Origin: Aeromonas caviae
GTDB lineage: Bacteria; Pseudomonadota; Gammaproteobacteria; Enterobacterales; Aeromonadaceae
NCBI RefSeq assembly: GCF_000819785.1
Contig: NZ_CDBK01000098.1
Location: 1 to 64,000, forward strand
Length of the DNA stretch: 64,000 nucleotides
Direction: 5' to 3'
A program made the position numbers and the translations under genes. Below are positions 1-9,866 of this stretch, piece after piece. Under the pieces are notes generated by a model. That model searched no databases. It saw only the letters and a list, made by a program, of their open reading frames with translations, and had not been told where the DNA came from. Each line of letters starts with the position of its first letter. Position 1 is the first letter of the stretch.

Positions 1-1413
<1,413 letters not shown>

Positions 1414-1512
1414 GGTTTAATCCCTGAAACAAAAGGCGAGCCTCATTATTAACCTTTTGATAACACTCAGGGAAGCAGATTACTTAAACTTGTGTTTGAA
1501 CTGCGAATGGGA

Positions 1513-1791
1513 TCAAGCTTCCGCCTGGGCCTGCAGACGCTTCCACATCTCCTGCACCAGCACCTCGTCCTGCTCGGAGAGCTCACCCTGCAAGATGGCC
1601 TCGTTCAGGCTGCGCAGCACATAGCTCTTGACGTCCCGCACCAGGGTCTTGCCCTCCAGCTCGGCGCGCGCCACCGCAAGGGAGATGTGCCCTCGCAGAT
1701 AGCCACCCGCAAACAGCTCGTCTTCGCTGGCCGTGGCGACCATGGCGTCGATCAGTCCCAACAACTTGTGTTCAAAATCGTGAATCGTCAT
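1513..1791 (-). CDS. yfcL: YfcL family protein
   Basis: A 92-residue acidic protein with no signal peptide or membrane segment. Its length and overall pattern (N-terminal FEHKLLGLIDAMV, central ELFAGGYLRGHISLAVA, C-terminal acidic helix) match the YfcL family of gammaproteobacteria, whose biochemical role is not established. It lies 107 bases downstream of the ATP-NAD-kinase-like gene on the same strand, so the two may be co-transcribed. Function is not inferred beyond family membership. Confidence 0.8.
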   Translation of the reverse strand: MTIHDFEHKLLGLIDAMVATASEDELFAGGYLRGHISLAVARAELEGKTLVRDVKSYVLRSLNEAILQGELSEQDEVLVQEMWKRLQAQAEA

Positions 1792-1898
1792 TTAACGCAG
1801 CCTCATTTCCGGGGTTGCCGGCAAAAAATTCGGGGAGTGGAACCGCGATCCGGTTGATCGCGGCTCTCTGGCGCCAGGCCAGCCGCATCCTTGATGTC

Positions 1899-3014
1899 CT
1901 ATTCCGGGTTGGCCACCGGGTAGATGACCTGATCCTTGTATCCCGTGGTTATGCGCAGATAACCACTCAACGACCGGTTCAGTGCCGGATCGTCGGTGTC
2001 CACCAGCAGCGGACGGCCTTCTAGCGCCGCCAGCTTGGCTTTGGTGGCGAGCACCTGGATATGCTCGCGCCCGACGGCCCGGATCACGTCTGGACTCAAT
2101 TGCTGATTTCCGCGCCCGAACAGATGTCCCTGACCGCCGATCAGGGTGATGATCAGACGGCAGCGACGGCCGCGGATCCGGGTCAGGATCTCGGCGGCGG
2201 ACAGATCCTGCCCGATAAGCCGGCCATTTTCCACCAGATCCACACCGAGCAAGGTATTTTCCAGACCCAGCTCCCCCATGCAGGCGGCCACCGTGCTCCC
2301 CGACCCCATCAGGTAGAGGGTATCGGGCTCCATCTGCTCCACCACGCCAGCGGCGAGATCGGCGAGCACCAGCTCCTCGGACTCCCGCCCCCCCTGCTTG
2401 ACCGCCTGCACGTAGCGCAGATCACCGGGCACCAGCAGCTGGCCGTAGTGGCGGGCGCGCACCTTGCCGGCGCGAAACGCCTCCTCGTCGATGTCCATCA
2501 CCTCCGCATCCACCAGGCTCAGAAGCTCCCCTGCGATCATTCTGGCCGCCACCCGGCCGCTCGCCGCCGGCGTCACCCCGTAGACCCCAGAGTGGATTTT
2601 GCACCCCGCCGGGATGCCGAGCACATGGCAGGACTCCCCCACCGCCGCGCAGATGTCACGGGCGGTGCCATCGCCACCGGCGAAGAGCAGCAGATCCACC
2701 CCGGCATCGCGCAGGGCCAGGGCGGCAGCCCGGGTGTCCTCGGCGCTCGTCTGCGCCCCGGCAGGCCGATGGACGATGCGATGGGGCAGCCCGAGCTCTG
2801 CGGCAAGCGTCTCCCCCATCTCACCGGCCACCGTCAGCAGCTCGAATGACGTGGTCAGCTCGCACAGGGGCAACAGGGCCTGGCGGGCCCGCTCCCGGGC
2901 CTTGGGGACGGCCCCGCGCGCCAGCGCCTCGGCGACCATGCCGTCACTGCCCTTGAGACCGACGGCCCCGCCGATGCCGGCGACGGGGTTGATGATGAGC
3001 CCTAATCGAAACAT
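1899..3014 (-). CDS. ATP-NAD kinase family protein
   Basis: A 371-residue cytoplasmic protein of the NAD-kinase/diacylglycerol-kinase-like fold. The N-terminus has LGLIINPVAGIGG, the nucleotide-binding signature LLLFAGGDGTARDI lies near residue 105, and a glycine-rich GSGSTVAA motif lies near 240. The GGDGT motif is the catalytic signature of NAD kinases. The protein is longer than the housekeeping NadK (about 290 residues) and belongs to the 'ATP-NAD kinase family' paralogues, whose substrate is mostly unknown. The start at 3014 is preferred to an upstream ATG because AGGAGG precedes it at good spacing and the fold begins there. Confidence 0.85.
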   Translation of the reverse strand: MFRLGLIINPVAGIGGAVGLKGSDGMVAEALARGAVPKARERARQALLPLCELTTSFELLTVAGEMGETLAAELGLPHRIVHRPAGAQTSAEDTRAAALALRDAGVDLLLFAGGDGTARDICAAVGESCHVLGIPAGCKIHSGVYGVTPAASGRVAARMIAGELLSLVDAEVMDIDEEAFRAGKVRARHYGQLLVPGDLRYVQAVKQGGRESEELVLADLAAGVVEQMEPDTLYLMGSGSTVAACMGELGLENTLLGVDLVENGRLIGQDLSAAEILTRIRGRRCRLIITLIGGQGHLFGRGNQQLSPDVIRAVGREHIQVLATKAKLAALEGRPLLVDTDDPALNRSLSGYLRITTGYKDQVIYPVANPE

Positions 3015-3131
3015 GTTTCCCTCCTGTTGGATCGCCGCCATTTTTATCTTTTCCCGCCACTGGGACAAGCCATGACCCCCTGCTAAAATGCGCGGCTTCT
3101 ACCTCAATCACTGTTCAACCAAGGTTCAATC

Positions 3132-3854
3132 ATGCTGGAATGGATTGCTGACCCCTCCGCCTGGGTCGCGCTCGCCACCCTGACCCTGCTCGAGATCGTG
3201 CTCGGCATCGACAACATCATTTTCATCTCCATCCTGGTGGGTCGCCTGCCGGAAGCCCAGCGCCAGAAAGCGCGCATCCTGGGGCTGGGGCTCGCCATGG
3301 GCACCCGCATCCTGCTGCTGCTCTCCCTGGCCTGGGTGATGCGCCTCACCGAGCCCATCTTCACCGTGCTGGGGGAAGCCATCTCGGGACGGGATCTCAT
3401 CCTGCTGGTGGGGGGTCTGTTCCTCATCGCCAAGAGCACCCACGAGATCCACCAGAGCCTGGAAGGGGCCGCCGAAGAGGCGGGTGTGGTGAGCAAGACC
3501 GCGGGCTTCCTGTCCACCCTGGTGCAGATCGCCATCCTCGACATCATCTTCAGCCTGGACTCCGTCATCACCGCCGTGGGCATGGCGGATCATGTCCCTG
3601 TCATGGTGCTGGCCATCATCATCGCCGTCGGCGTCATGATGTTTGCCGCCAAGGCCATCGGCGACTTCGTCGATACCCACCCCACCATCAAGATGCTGGC
3701 CCTCTCCTTCCTTATCCTGGTCGGGGTGGCGCTGATGGCCGAAGGGCTGGATCTGCACATTCCCAAGGGTTACATCTACTTCGCCATGGCCTTCTCGCTG
3801 GTGGTGGAGATGATCAACATCCGCCTGCGCGGCCACCAGGAGCGGGCCAAGTAA
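3132..3854 (+). CDS. TerC family integral membrane protein (YgdQ-like)
   Basis: A 240-residue inner-membrane protein with about seven hydrophobic helices. The N-terminal segment LLEIVLGIDNIIFISILVG carries the intramembrane acidic residue and the GIDN motif of the TerC/YgdQ family, and a second copy appears as ILDIIFSLDSVITAVGM. Family members are linked to metal (manganese, tellurite) handling or exoprotein metalation, but YgdQ itself has no firm function. The gene is alone, diverges from the ATP-NAD kinase gene across 117 bases, and ends at a strong bidirectional terminator. No yybP-ykoY-type riboswitch could be recognised upstream. Confidence 0.85.
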   Translation: MLEWIADPSAWVALATLTLLEIVLGIDNIIFISILVGRLPEAQRQKARILGLGLAMGTRILLLLSLAWVMRLTEPIFTVLGEAISGRDLILLVGGLFLIAKSTHEIHQSLEGAAEEAGVVSKTAGFLSTLVQIAILDIIFSLDSVITAVGMADHVPVMVLAIIIAVGVMMFAAKAIGDFVDTHPTIKMLALSFLILVGVALMAEGLDLHIPKGYIYFAMAFSLVVEMINIRLRGHQERAK

Positions 3855-3882
3855 ACCGCAACCTGCCGAGAGATGGCCAAAC

Positions 3883-3911
3883 AAAAAGCGCGACCCAGGG
3901 TCGCGCTTTTT
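3883..3911. terminator. Bidirectional terminator between terC-like gene and aroG
   Basis: Stem GCGCGACC/GGTCGCGC with a three-base loop, flanked by A5 on one side and T6 on the other. It can therefore end transcription from both converging genes. Confidence 0.85.
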
Positions 3912-3940
3912 TATTGCCCCGCCAACGGGGCGCCTTGGGC

Positions 3941-4996
3941 TCAGAGGGCGTTGCGAGCGGCCACGGCGTCCGCCAGGTTGCGCAGCAGCACCTCGGTATC
4001 GGCCCAGCCGATGCAGGCGTCGGTGATGCTCTGGCCGAAGGTGAGCTCGCACCCGTCCACCAGATCCTGACGCCCTTCCACCAGGTGACTCTCCACCATG
4101 ACGCCGAACACCGCCTTGCTGCCGGCACGCAGCTGACCGGCCACGTCCTCGGCCACCAGCATCTGGTTCTTGAACTGCTTGCTGCTGTTGGCGTGGCTGA
4201 AGTCGATCATCACTTTCTGGGGCAGACCGGCCTTGTCCAGACCACTCACCACCTCATCCACGTGACGGGCGCTGTAGTTGGGCTCGCGGCCACCGCGCAG
4301 GATGATGTGACAGTCCGGGTTGCCAGCGGTCGAGACGATGGCGGAGTGGCCGTACTTGGTCACCGACAGGAAGTGGTGCGGGGCGCTGGCAGCGCCGATG
4401 GCGTCGATGGCCACCTTGATGGTGCCGTCGGTGCCGTTCTTGAAGCCCACCGGGCAGGAGAGACCGGAGGCCAGCTCGCGGTGTACCTGGGATTCGGTGG
4501 TACGGGCGCCGATGGCACCCCAGCTCATCAGATCCGCCACGTATTGCGGGGTGATCATGTCGAGGAACTCGGAGGCGGTCGGCAGCCCCATGTCGTTGAG
4601 ATCCAGCAAGAGCTTGCGACCCAGGCGCAGGCCGTCATTGATCTGGCAGCTGTTGTCGAGGTAGGGGTCGTTGATCAGCCCCTTCCAGCCCACTGTGGTA
4701 CGGGGTTTTTCGAAGTAGACCCGCATCACGATCTCCAGCTGATCTTTCAGCTCGTCGCGCAGCACCTTGAGGCGTTTGCCGTATTCCAGGGCGGCGACCG
4801 GATCGTGGATGGAGCAGGGGCCGATCACCACCAGCAGGCGATCATCGTCGCCGGCCAGGATGTTGTGGATGGCCTGACGGGATTCAAACACGGTGGCCGA
4901 GGCGGTGTCGGTCGCCGGAAACTTCTCAAGCACCGCAACCGGGGGCAATAACTCTTTGATTTCACTGATACGAACGTCGTCGGTTTGATGCTGCAT
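3941..4996 (-). CDS. aroG: 3-deoxy-7-phosphoheptulonate synthase, Phe-sensitive type
   Basis: Condenses phosphoenolpyruvate and erythrose 4-phosphate to DAHP, the first step of the shikimate pathway. The 351-residue product follows E. coli AroG almost residue for residue. GPCSIHDPVAA carries the metal-ligand cysteine at position 61, and RVYFEKPRTTVGWKG, GARTTESQVHRELASG and DFSHANSSKQ are all present. It fits AroG better than AroF or AroH, but the inhibitor specificity is inferred. The start at 4996 is supported by AGGAAA and by family length; an in-frame upstream extension lacks homology. A TyrR-like box lies about 65 bases upstream. Together with aroA and serC nearby, the region is rich in chorismate-pathway genes, and chorismate also feeds the siderophore made further along. 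Confidence 0.95.
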   Translation of the reverse strand: MQHQTDDVRISEIKELLPPVAVLEKFPATDTASATVFESRQAIHNILAGDDDRLLVVIGPCSIHDPVAALEYGKRLKVLRDELKDQLEIVMRVYFEKPRTTVGWKGLINDPYLDNSCQINDGLRLGRKLLLDLNDMGLPTASEFLDMITPQYVADLMSWGAIGARTTESQVHRELASGLSCPVGFKNGTDGTIKVAIDAIGAASAPHHFLSVTKYGHSAIVSTAGNPDCHIILRGGREPNYSARHVDEVVSGLDKAGLPQKVMIDFSHANSSKQFKNQMLVAEDVAGQLRAGSKAVFGVMVESHLVEGRQDLVDGCELTFGQSITDACIGWADTEVLLRNLADAVAARNAL

Positions 4997-5059
4997 GACC
5001 AAGTTTCCTGCTAGATGACTGCGATAAAGAGATCTCAATCTAGCCCTGTGCCGGGTCGG

Positions 5060-5077
5060 TGTAAATAGAAAATTACA
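5060..5077 (-). promoter_or_regulatory. TyrR-like box upstream of aroG
   Basis: TGTAAA, six bases, ATTACA. This matches the TyrR consensus TGTAAA-N6-TTTACA at all but one position and lies 64 bases upstream of the aroG start. TyrR regulation of aroG is known in enterobacteria; here it is inferred. Confidence 0.65.
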
Positions 5078-5163
5078 TTCTTCGACAAGGAATTTTATTA
5101 TCGCACCTTGCAAGTTTGCATAATGCTGCTAAGAGGCATGAAAAAAGCGGGGGGCAGAGATGA

Positions 5164-5188
5164 AAAGGCCCGCACGAAGCGGGCCGAA
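5164..5188 (-). terminator. Terminator of aroA
   Basis: Stem GGCCCGC/GCGGGCC with a five-base loop, followed on the minus strand by TTTT, immediately after the aroA stop codon. Confidence 0.8.
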
Positions 5189-5193
5189 AGGGC

Positions 5194-6474
5194 TCAAGCC
5201 TGACTGACGCTGGCCAGCTTGTCGAAGTAGTCCGGGAAGGTCTTGGAGGTACAACCCGGATCATTGATGGTGACCGGCGTATCGGAGAGCGCCACCAGGG
5301 AGAAGCACATGGCGATGCGGTGATCGTTGTAGGTGTCGATGGCCGCGTGGGTCAGCTGTGCGGGCGGGATCACGGTGATGAAGTCGTGCCCCTCCTCCAC
5401 TTCCACGCCCAGCTTGCGCAGCTCGGTCGCCATGGCGTGCAGGCGGTCGGTCTCCTTCACCCGCCAGTTGTAGATGTTGCGGATGGTGGTGGTGCCCTCG
5501 GCAAACAGCGCCGTGGTGGCGATGGTCATGGCCGCATCCGGGATGTGGTTCATGTCCATGTCGATGCCGTGCAACGGCCCCTGCTCGGCCTCGATGAAGT
5601 CATCGCCCCAGGTGATGCGGGCCCCCATCTTCTCCAGTACGTCGGCGAAGTGGATGTCCCCCTGGATGCTGTGCTTGCCGATGCCGGTAACCCGCACCTT
5701 GCCCTTGATGGCGCCCGCCGCGAGGAAGTAGGAGGCGCTGGAGGCATCCCCTTCCACCAGGAAGTCCCCCGGGCTGACATAGGTCTGGTTGCCCTTGATG
5801 TAGAACACCTTGTAGTCGTCGTGCTCGATGACCACCCCGAACTGCTTCATGATGTGCAGGGTGATGTCGATGTAGGGCTTGGAGACCAGCTCCCCCTTGA
5901 TGTGGATGCGGGTGTCGCCGGCCGCCATGGGGGCCGCCATCAAGAACGCCGTCAGGAACTGGCTGGAGACGGAGCCGTCGATGTGGACATCGCCACCCCA
6001 GAGCCCCTTGGCATCCACCACCAGGGGCGGATAGCCATCTTTCTTCAGGTACTGGATGTGGGCACCCGCTTCGCGCAGGGCATCCACCAGGTGGCCGATG
6101 GGGCGCTCTTCCATGCGCGGCTCGCCGCCCAGGGTGTACTCGCCGGAGCCCAGGCACAGGGCGGCGCACAGGGGGCGCATGGCAGTACCGGCATTGCCGA
6201 GGAACAGGTTGACCGGTGCCGAGACCGCGAAGCTGCGACCCAGACCATGCACGGTGCACTCGGTCTTGTCGGCGGAGAGCTTGTACTTGACGCCGAGCTG
6301 GGTCAGCGCCGCCAGCATGTGGCGGATGTCATCGCTGTCGAGCAGGTTGGTCAGCCGGGTGGTGCCCCGGGCCAGGGCCGCCAGCAGCAGGGCCCGGTTA
6401 GAGACACTCTTGGAGCCGGGCAGATTGACCACCCCGGCCACGCTAGAAATGGGTTCCAAACGCAACGAATTCAT
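5194..6474 (-). CDS. aroA: 5-enolpyruvylshikimate-3-phosphate synthase
   Basis: Transfers the enolpyruvyl group of PEP to shikimate 3-phosphate, the sixth step of the shikimate pathway. The 426-residue product matches E. coli AroA (427) in length and layout. [13 protein letters not shown] at residues 18-30 holds the PEP/S3P-binding lysine 22. [13 protein letters not shown] near residue 95 is the PEP-binding glycine motif with the glyphosate-sensitive class I sequence. VKETDRL is near residue 340. The start at 6474 has AGGAAG upstream; a start seven codons earlier is less likely. It lies downstream of serC, the same order as the enterobacterial serC-aroA operon, but a strong hairpin stands between the two. 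Confidence 0.97.
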   Translation of the reverse strand: MNSLRLEPISSVAGVVNLPGSKSVSNRALLLAALARGTTRLTNLLDSDDIRHMLAALTQLGVKYKLSADKTECTVHGLGRSFAVSAPVNLFLGNAGTAMRPLCAALCLGSGEYTLGGEPRMEERPIGHLVDALREAGAHIQYLKKDGYPPLVVDAKGLWGGDVHIDGSVSSQFLTAFLMAAPMAAGDTRIHIKGELVSKPYIDITLHIMKQFGVVIEHDDYKVFYIKGNQTYVSPGDFLVEGDASSASYFLAAGAIKGKVRVTGIGKHSIQGDIHFADVLEKMGARITWGDDFIEAEQGPLHGIDMDMNHIPDAAMTIATTALFAEGTTTIRNIYNWRVKETDRLHAMATELRKLGVEVEEGHDFITVIPPAQLTHAAIDTYNDHRIAMCFSLVALSDTPVTINDPGCTSKTFPDYFDKLASVSQA

Positions 6475-6593
6475 AGACTTCCTGTTCGATCTCAATTAAA
6501 TCACCTGACCGGACGTTAACAGCCCGCGTCCCCCGCGGCAAGTTCGACAGTGGCACGACCGCGGGAGAGGGCAGCCTGGGTCAGGATGGGTCT

Positions 6594-6626
6594 GAAAAAC
6601 AGACGCCGGGGAGTCCCCGGCGTCTG
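6594..6626 (-). terminator. Strong hairpin between serC and aroA
   Basis: A 10-bp perfect stem (6602-6611 with 6615-6624) and a three-base loop, followed on the minus strand by TGTTTTTC. It lies after the serC stop and before aroA, so it should reduce read-through within the pair. Confidence 0.8.
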
Positions 6627-6644
6627 GCAATGGGGAGACACGCC

Positions 6645-7733
6645 TCAACCGTGGCGTTTGGCAAAATCATCCATAAAGCTGACCAGGGCCTTGACCCCTT
6701 CCAGGGGCATGGCGTTGTAGAGGCTGGCGCGCATGCCACCGACGATGCGGTGTCCCTTGAGGGCCAGCAGACCGGCCGCTTCCGATTCCGCCAGGAACAG
6801 CTTGTCCAGGGCCTCGTTTTTCAGCTGGAAGGGCACGTTCATGCGGGAGCGGCAGGCCACATCCACCTTGTTGCCATAGAAGCTCGACTGATCGAGGTAG
6901 CCGTAGAGGAAGTCGGCCTTCTCCTTGTTGCGTGCTTCCATCGCCGCCAGGCCACCCTGCTCCTTGAGCCACTCGAACACCAGACCGGCCAGATACCAGG
7001 CGTAGGTGGGGGGCGTGTTGAACATGGAGTCGTTCTTGGCGGTGAGCTGGTAGTCAAAGATGGACGGCACATCGGCGCGGGCCTGGTTCAGCAGGTCGTC
7101 GCGCACGATGGCGATGGCCAGACCAGAGGGGCCTATGTTCTTCTGGGCACCGGCGTAGAGGATGCCGAAGCGGCTCACGTCGAGGGGACGGGAGAGGATG
7201 GTGGAGGAGAGATCCGCCACCAGGGGCACATCGCCGGTGGCCGGGATGTCGAACATCTCGATGCCATCGATGGTTTCGTTCGGGCAGTAGTGTACATAGG
7301 CAGCATCGGCGCGAAACGCCGGCGTCGGCAGCAGGTGGGAGACCCCCTGCTCGTTCTTGGCCACCCCCTGGAAGGTCTGGATGTCACCGTATTTCTGGGC
7401 TTCATCCACGGCACTCTGGGCCCAGACGCCGGTCACCAGGTAATCCGCCTTCTTGTTGGCGCCACCCAGCAGGTTCATGGGCACGGCGGAGAACTGGCCG
7501 CGGCCACCGCCGTGCATGAAGAGCACCTTGTAGTTGTCCGGCACCGCCAGCAGGTCGCGCAGGTCCGCTTCGGCCTTCTCGGCGACCGCCATATAGGGCT
7601 TGCCGCGATGGGAAAGCTCCATGACCGAGGCTCCCAGCCCCTGGAAATTACAAAATTCGCGCTGGGCGCGCTCCATGACTTCAACCGGCAACATGGCGGG
7701 GCCGGCGCAGAAGTTGTAAATCTGTTTGCTCAT
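6645..7733 (-). CDS. serC: Phosphoserine aminotransferase
   Basis: A PLP enzyme converting 3-phosphohydroxypyruvate and glutamate to phosphoserine, and acting also in pyridoxal phosphate synthesis. The 362-residue product has the expected start [10 protein letters not shown], the segment [14 protein letters not shown], the PLP-lysine motif [12 protein letters not shown] near residue 195, and the C-terminal [16 protein letters not shown]. Its length equals that of E. coli SerC. The start at 7733 is preceded by GGAAAG; an upstream in-frame extension has no family match. It is followed by aroA on the same strand. Confidence 0.97.
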   Translation of the reverse strand: MSKQIYNFCAGPAMLPVEVMERAQREFCNFQGLGASVMELSHRGKPYMAVAEKAEADLRDLLAVPDNYKVLFMHGGGRGQFSAVPMNLLGGANKKADYLVTGVWAQSAVDEAQKYGDIQTFQGVAKNEQGVSHLLPTPAFRADAAYVHYCPNETIDGIEMFDIPATGDVPLVADLSSTILSRPLDVSRFGILYAGAQKNIGPSGLAIAIVRDDLLNQARADVPSIFDYQLTAKNDSMFNTPPTYAWYLAGLVFEWLKEQGGLAAMEARNKEKADFLYGYLDQSSFYGNKVDVACRSRMNVPFQLKNEALDKLFLAESEAAGLLALKGHRIVGGMRASLYNAMPLEGVKALVSFMDDFAKRHG

Positions 7734-7863
7734 GACGCTTTCCGTGAATGGATGTGTGTGATCGGTGACTCGAACGTTTTTACACGACAGCCCCCCGTGG
7801 GGGCAAAGGCTTTTTGGGATCCAGCGCAACCTTTTGCCCTGGTGCCACCGGGCACCCATCAGA

Positions 7864-7889
7864 CAAAAGCCCTGAACGGGCCAGGGCTT
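7864..7889 (-). terminator. Probable terminator of etfBA
   Basis: Stem AAGCCCTG/CAGGGCTT (7867-7874 with 7882-7889) with a seven-base loop, continued by TTTGTC on the minus strand. It lies 68 bases after the etfA stop. Confidence 0.6.
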
Positions 7890-7957
7890 GCAGAGAATAT
7901 GCATGGAAACGGGGGCGAGACAGCACGGACGGCTTTCTTCGCCCCTTTGTGGCAAAT

Positions 7958-8887
7958 TTACAGCTTGGCGGTGAGCTCCGGCAGCAGGGTGAAGAGATCC
8001 CCCACCAGACCGTAGTCCGCCACCTGGAAGATGGGGGCCTCGGCGTCCTTGTTGATGGCGACGATCACCTTGGACTCCTTCATCCCCGCCAGATGCTGGA
8101 TGGCGCCCGAGATGCCCACCGCGATGTAGAGCTCGGGGGCCACCACCTTGCCGGTCTGCCCCACCTGCAGGTCGTTGGAGACATAACCTGCATCCACGGC
8201 GGCCCGCGATGCCCCGACGGCAGCCCCCAGCTTGTCCGCCAGAGCGTCGATGAGGGCAAAGTGCTCTTTCGAGCCGAGCGCCCGCCCGCCGGAGACCACC
8301 ACCCGGGCCGCCCCGAGCTCGGGTCTGGCGGAGCGCACCGCACGCCGCTCGATGAGCCGGGTACGGCAGCGCACCTCGGCCACCGGCAGCGATTCCATCA
8401 CGGCACGCTCCTCCCCGGACCCGGCCTTGGCGAACGCGGTGGGCCGCACGGTGAGCACCTTGACGGGGGCGCTGCTCGCCACCCGGGCGATGGCGTTGCC
8501 CGCATAGATGGGACGCAGGAAAGTGTCGGGCCCCTCGATGCCGGTCACCTCGGCGATCATCTCCACCCCGAGCCTGGCCGCCACCCGCGGCAGCAGATCC
8601 TTGCCCTGGCTGCTGGCCGCCATCAGGCAGTGCTGGTAGTCCCTGGCCACCTCGGCGAGCAGTCTGTCGACCCCGTCGTTGAGCCCCTCCGCCAGCATGG
8701 GATGTTCTGCCAGCAGCACCCGGTTTACCCCCGTGAGGGCGGCGGCCTGCTCCCCCGCCTCCGTCAGCCCCTGCCCCAGCAGCAAGAGGTGCACCTCGCC
8801 CCCCAGGCGCCCCGCCGCCGTGACCAGCTGGGCCAGGTTGTCGGCGATCCGCCCCTGATGATGTTCCGCAATCACAAGTACGCTCAT
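7958..8887 (-). CDS. etfA: Electron transfer flavoprotein alpha subunit
   Basis: FAD-binding subunit of the heterodimeric ETF, which takes electrons from acyl-CoA and related dehydrogenases and passes them to ETF-ubiquinone oxidoreductase. The 309-residue product has the C-terminal FAD domain signature: [41 protein letters not shown] and a terminal [14 protein letters not shown]. It sits 103 bases downstream of etfB on the same strand, the usual etfB-etfA order. The wider-than-usual gap shows no further gene. Confidence 0.95.
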   Translation of the reverse strand: MSVLVIAEHHQGRIADNLAQLVTAAGRLGGEVHLLLLGQGLTEAGEQAAALTGVNRVLLAEHPMLAEGLNDGVDRLLAEVARDYQHCLMAASSQGKDLLPRVAARLGVEMIAEVTGIEGPDTFLRPIYAGNAIARVASSAPVKVLTVRPTAFAKAGSGEERAVMESLPVAEVRCRTRLIERRAVRSARPELGAARVVVSGGRALGSKEHFALIDALADKLGAAVGASRAAVDAGYVSNDLQVGQTGKVVAPELYIAVGISGAIQHLAGMKESKVIVAINKDAEAPIFQVADYGLVGDLFTLLPELTAKL

Positions 8888-8990
8888 GGCAGCACCTTCA
8901 TGTCATCCATTGATCCCTTGCTCCCCGGGGCCGCTGCCCCATGCATGGCGCTCACGCCTGTGGGAGGCATCCCTCTCATGCCCCTGCCCA

Positions 8991-9740
8991 TCAGAGCACC
9001 CGGGCTTCGTGCTTGAGCTTGTCCAGCAGCTCGTCCACCGAGCCCACCCTGATGCCGGCGCTGCGCACCGGCGGCGCCATCACCCCGAGCTGCCGTGTCT
9101 GGCCGGCCGGCACCACCCCGAGGGCGGCGAACGGCTGGCTCTCCAGTGGCTTGCGCTTGGCCTTCATGATGTTGGGGAGAGAGGCGAAGCGCGGCTCGTT
9201 GAGGCGCAAGTCCACGGTCACCACGGCGGGCAGCGCCATCCCGAGGGTCTCGAGGCCACCGTCTATCTCGCGGGTCACCTGCAATTCCCCCTCCACCAGC
9301 CTGATGGCGGAAGCGAAGGTGGCAAGTGGCCAGTCATTGAGGGCGGCGAGCATCTGCCCCACCTGGTTGTTGTCCGAATCGATGGACTGCTTGCCGAGCA
9401 GCACCAGGTCGGGCTGCTCCTGCCCGCACACCGTTTGCAGGGCCCGGGCCACGGTGAGCGGGGTCAGGGTCTCGCCGGTAACATAGTGCAGCGCCCGATC
9501 CGCCCCCAGCGCCAGGGCATGGCGCAACTGCTCGGCCGCCGCCTCGGGGCCGAAGGTCACCACCACCAGCTCGGATGCCACGCCGGCTTCCCGCAGCCTG
9601 ACCCCCTCCTCCACCGCGATTTCACAAAACGGGTTGATGCCCATCTTCACATTGGCGAGCTCCACATCGGAGCCATCCCCCTTGACCCGGATCCTGACGT
9701 TGTAATCAACGACCCGTTTGACTGCGACCAGCAGCTTCAT
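8991..9740 (-). CDS. etfB: Electron transfer flavoprotein beta subunit
   Basis: AMP-binding subunit of ETF. The 249-residue product begins MKLLVAVKRVVDYNVRIRVK, typical of group I EtfB, and has the recognition-loop region VTVDLRLNEPRFASLPNIMKAKRK near residue 190 that is characteristic of the subunit. The start at 9740 is chosen over an ATG three codons upstream because it matches the family N-terminus. It is the first gene of etfBA and is transcribed away from the ETF-ubiquinone oxidoreductase gene across a shared control region. Confidence 0.95.
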   Translation of the reverse strand: MKLLVAVKRVVDYNVRIRVKGDGSDVELANVKMGINPFCEIAVEEGVRLREAGVASELVVVTFGPEAAAEQLRHALALGADRALHYVTGETLTPLTVARALQTVCGQEQPDLVLLGKQSIDSDNNQVGQMLAALNDWPLATFASAIRLVEGELQVTREIDGGLETLGMALPAVVTVDLRLNEPRFASLPNIMKAKRKPLESQPFAALGVVPAGQTRQLGVMAPPVRSAGIRVGSVDELLDKLKHEARVL

Positions 9741-9808
9741 GGCGGTCATCCCTCATACCTGTTGTGTGGGTCCACCTTGTCGTCACTCACTTTTCTGCTG
9801 ACAAAGTG

Positions 9809-9826
9809 GTTTACGTTTACGTAAAC
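9809..9826. promoter_or_regulatory. Palindromic operator between etfBA and ETF-QO gene (LiuR/PsrA-like)
   Basis: GTTTACG, four bases, CGTAAAC: a perfect 7-bp inverted repeat in the 126-base divergent region. ETF genes of gammaproteobacteria are known targets of fatty-acid and branched-chain-amino-acid regulators such as PsrA and LiuR. The TTTACGT-rich form looks more like LiuR (MerR family), but the assignment is a guess. Confidence 0.55.
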
Positions 9827-9866
9827 TACCAGCACTACCCTAGGCCAAGTCGAGCGCAGAGGCAAG

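Noticed and set aside
3069-3131. Manganese riboswitch before the TerC-like gene
   Set aside because: The gap to the start codon is too short and I could not find the yybP-ykoY fold elements.
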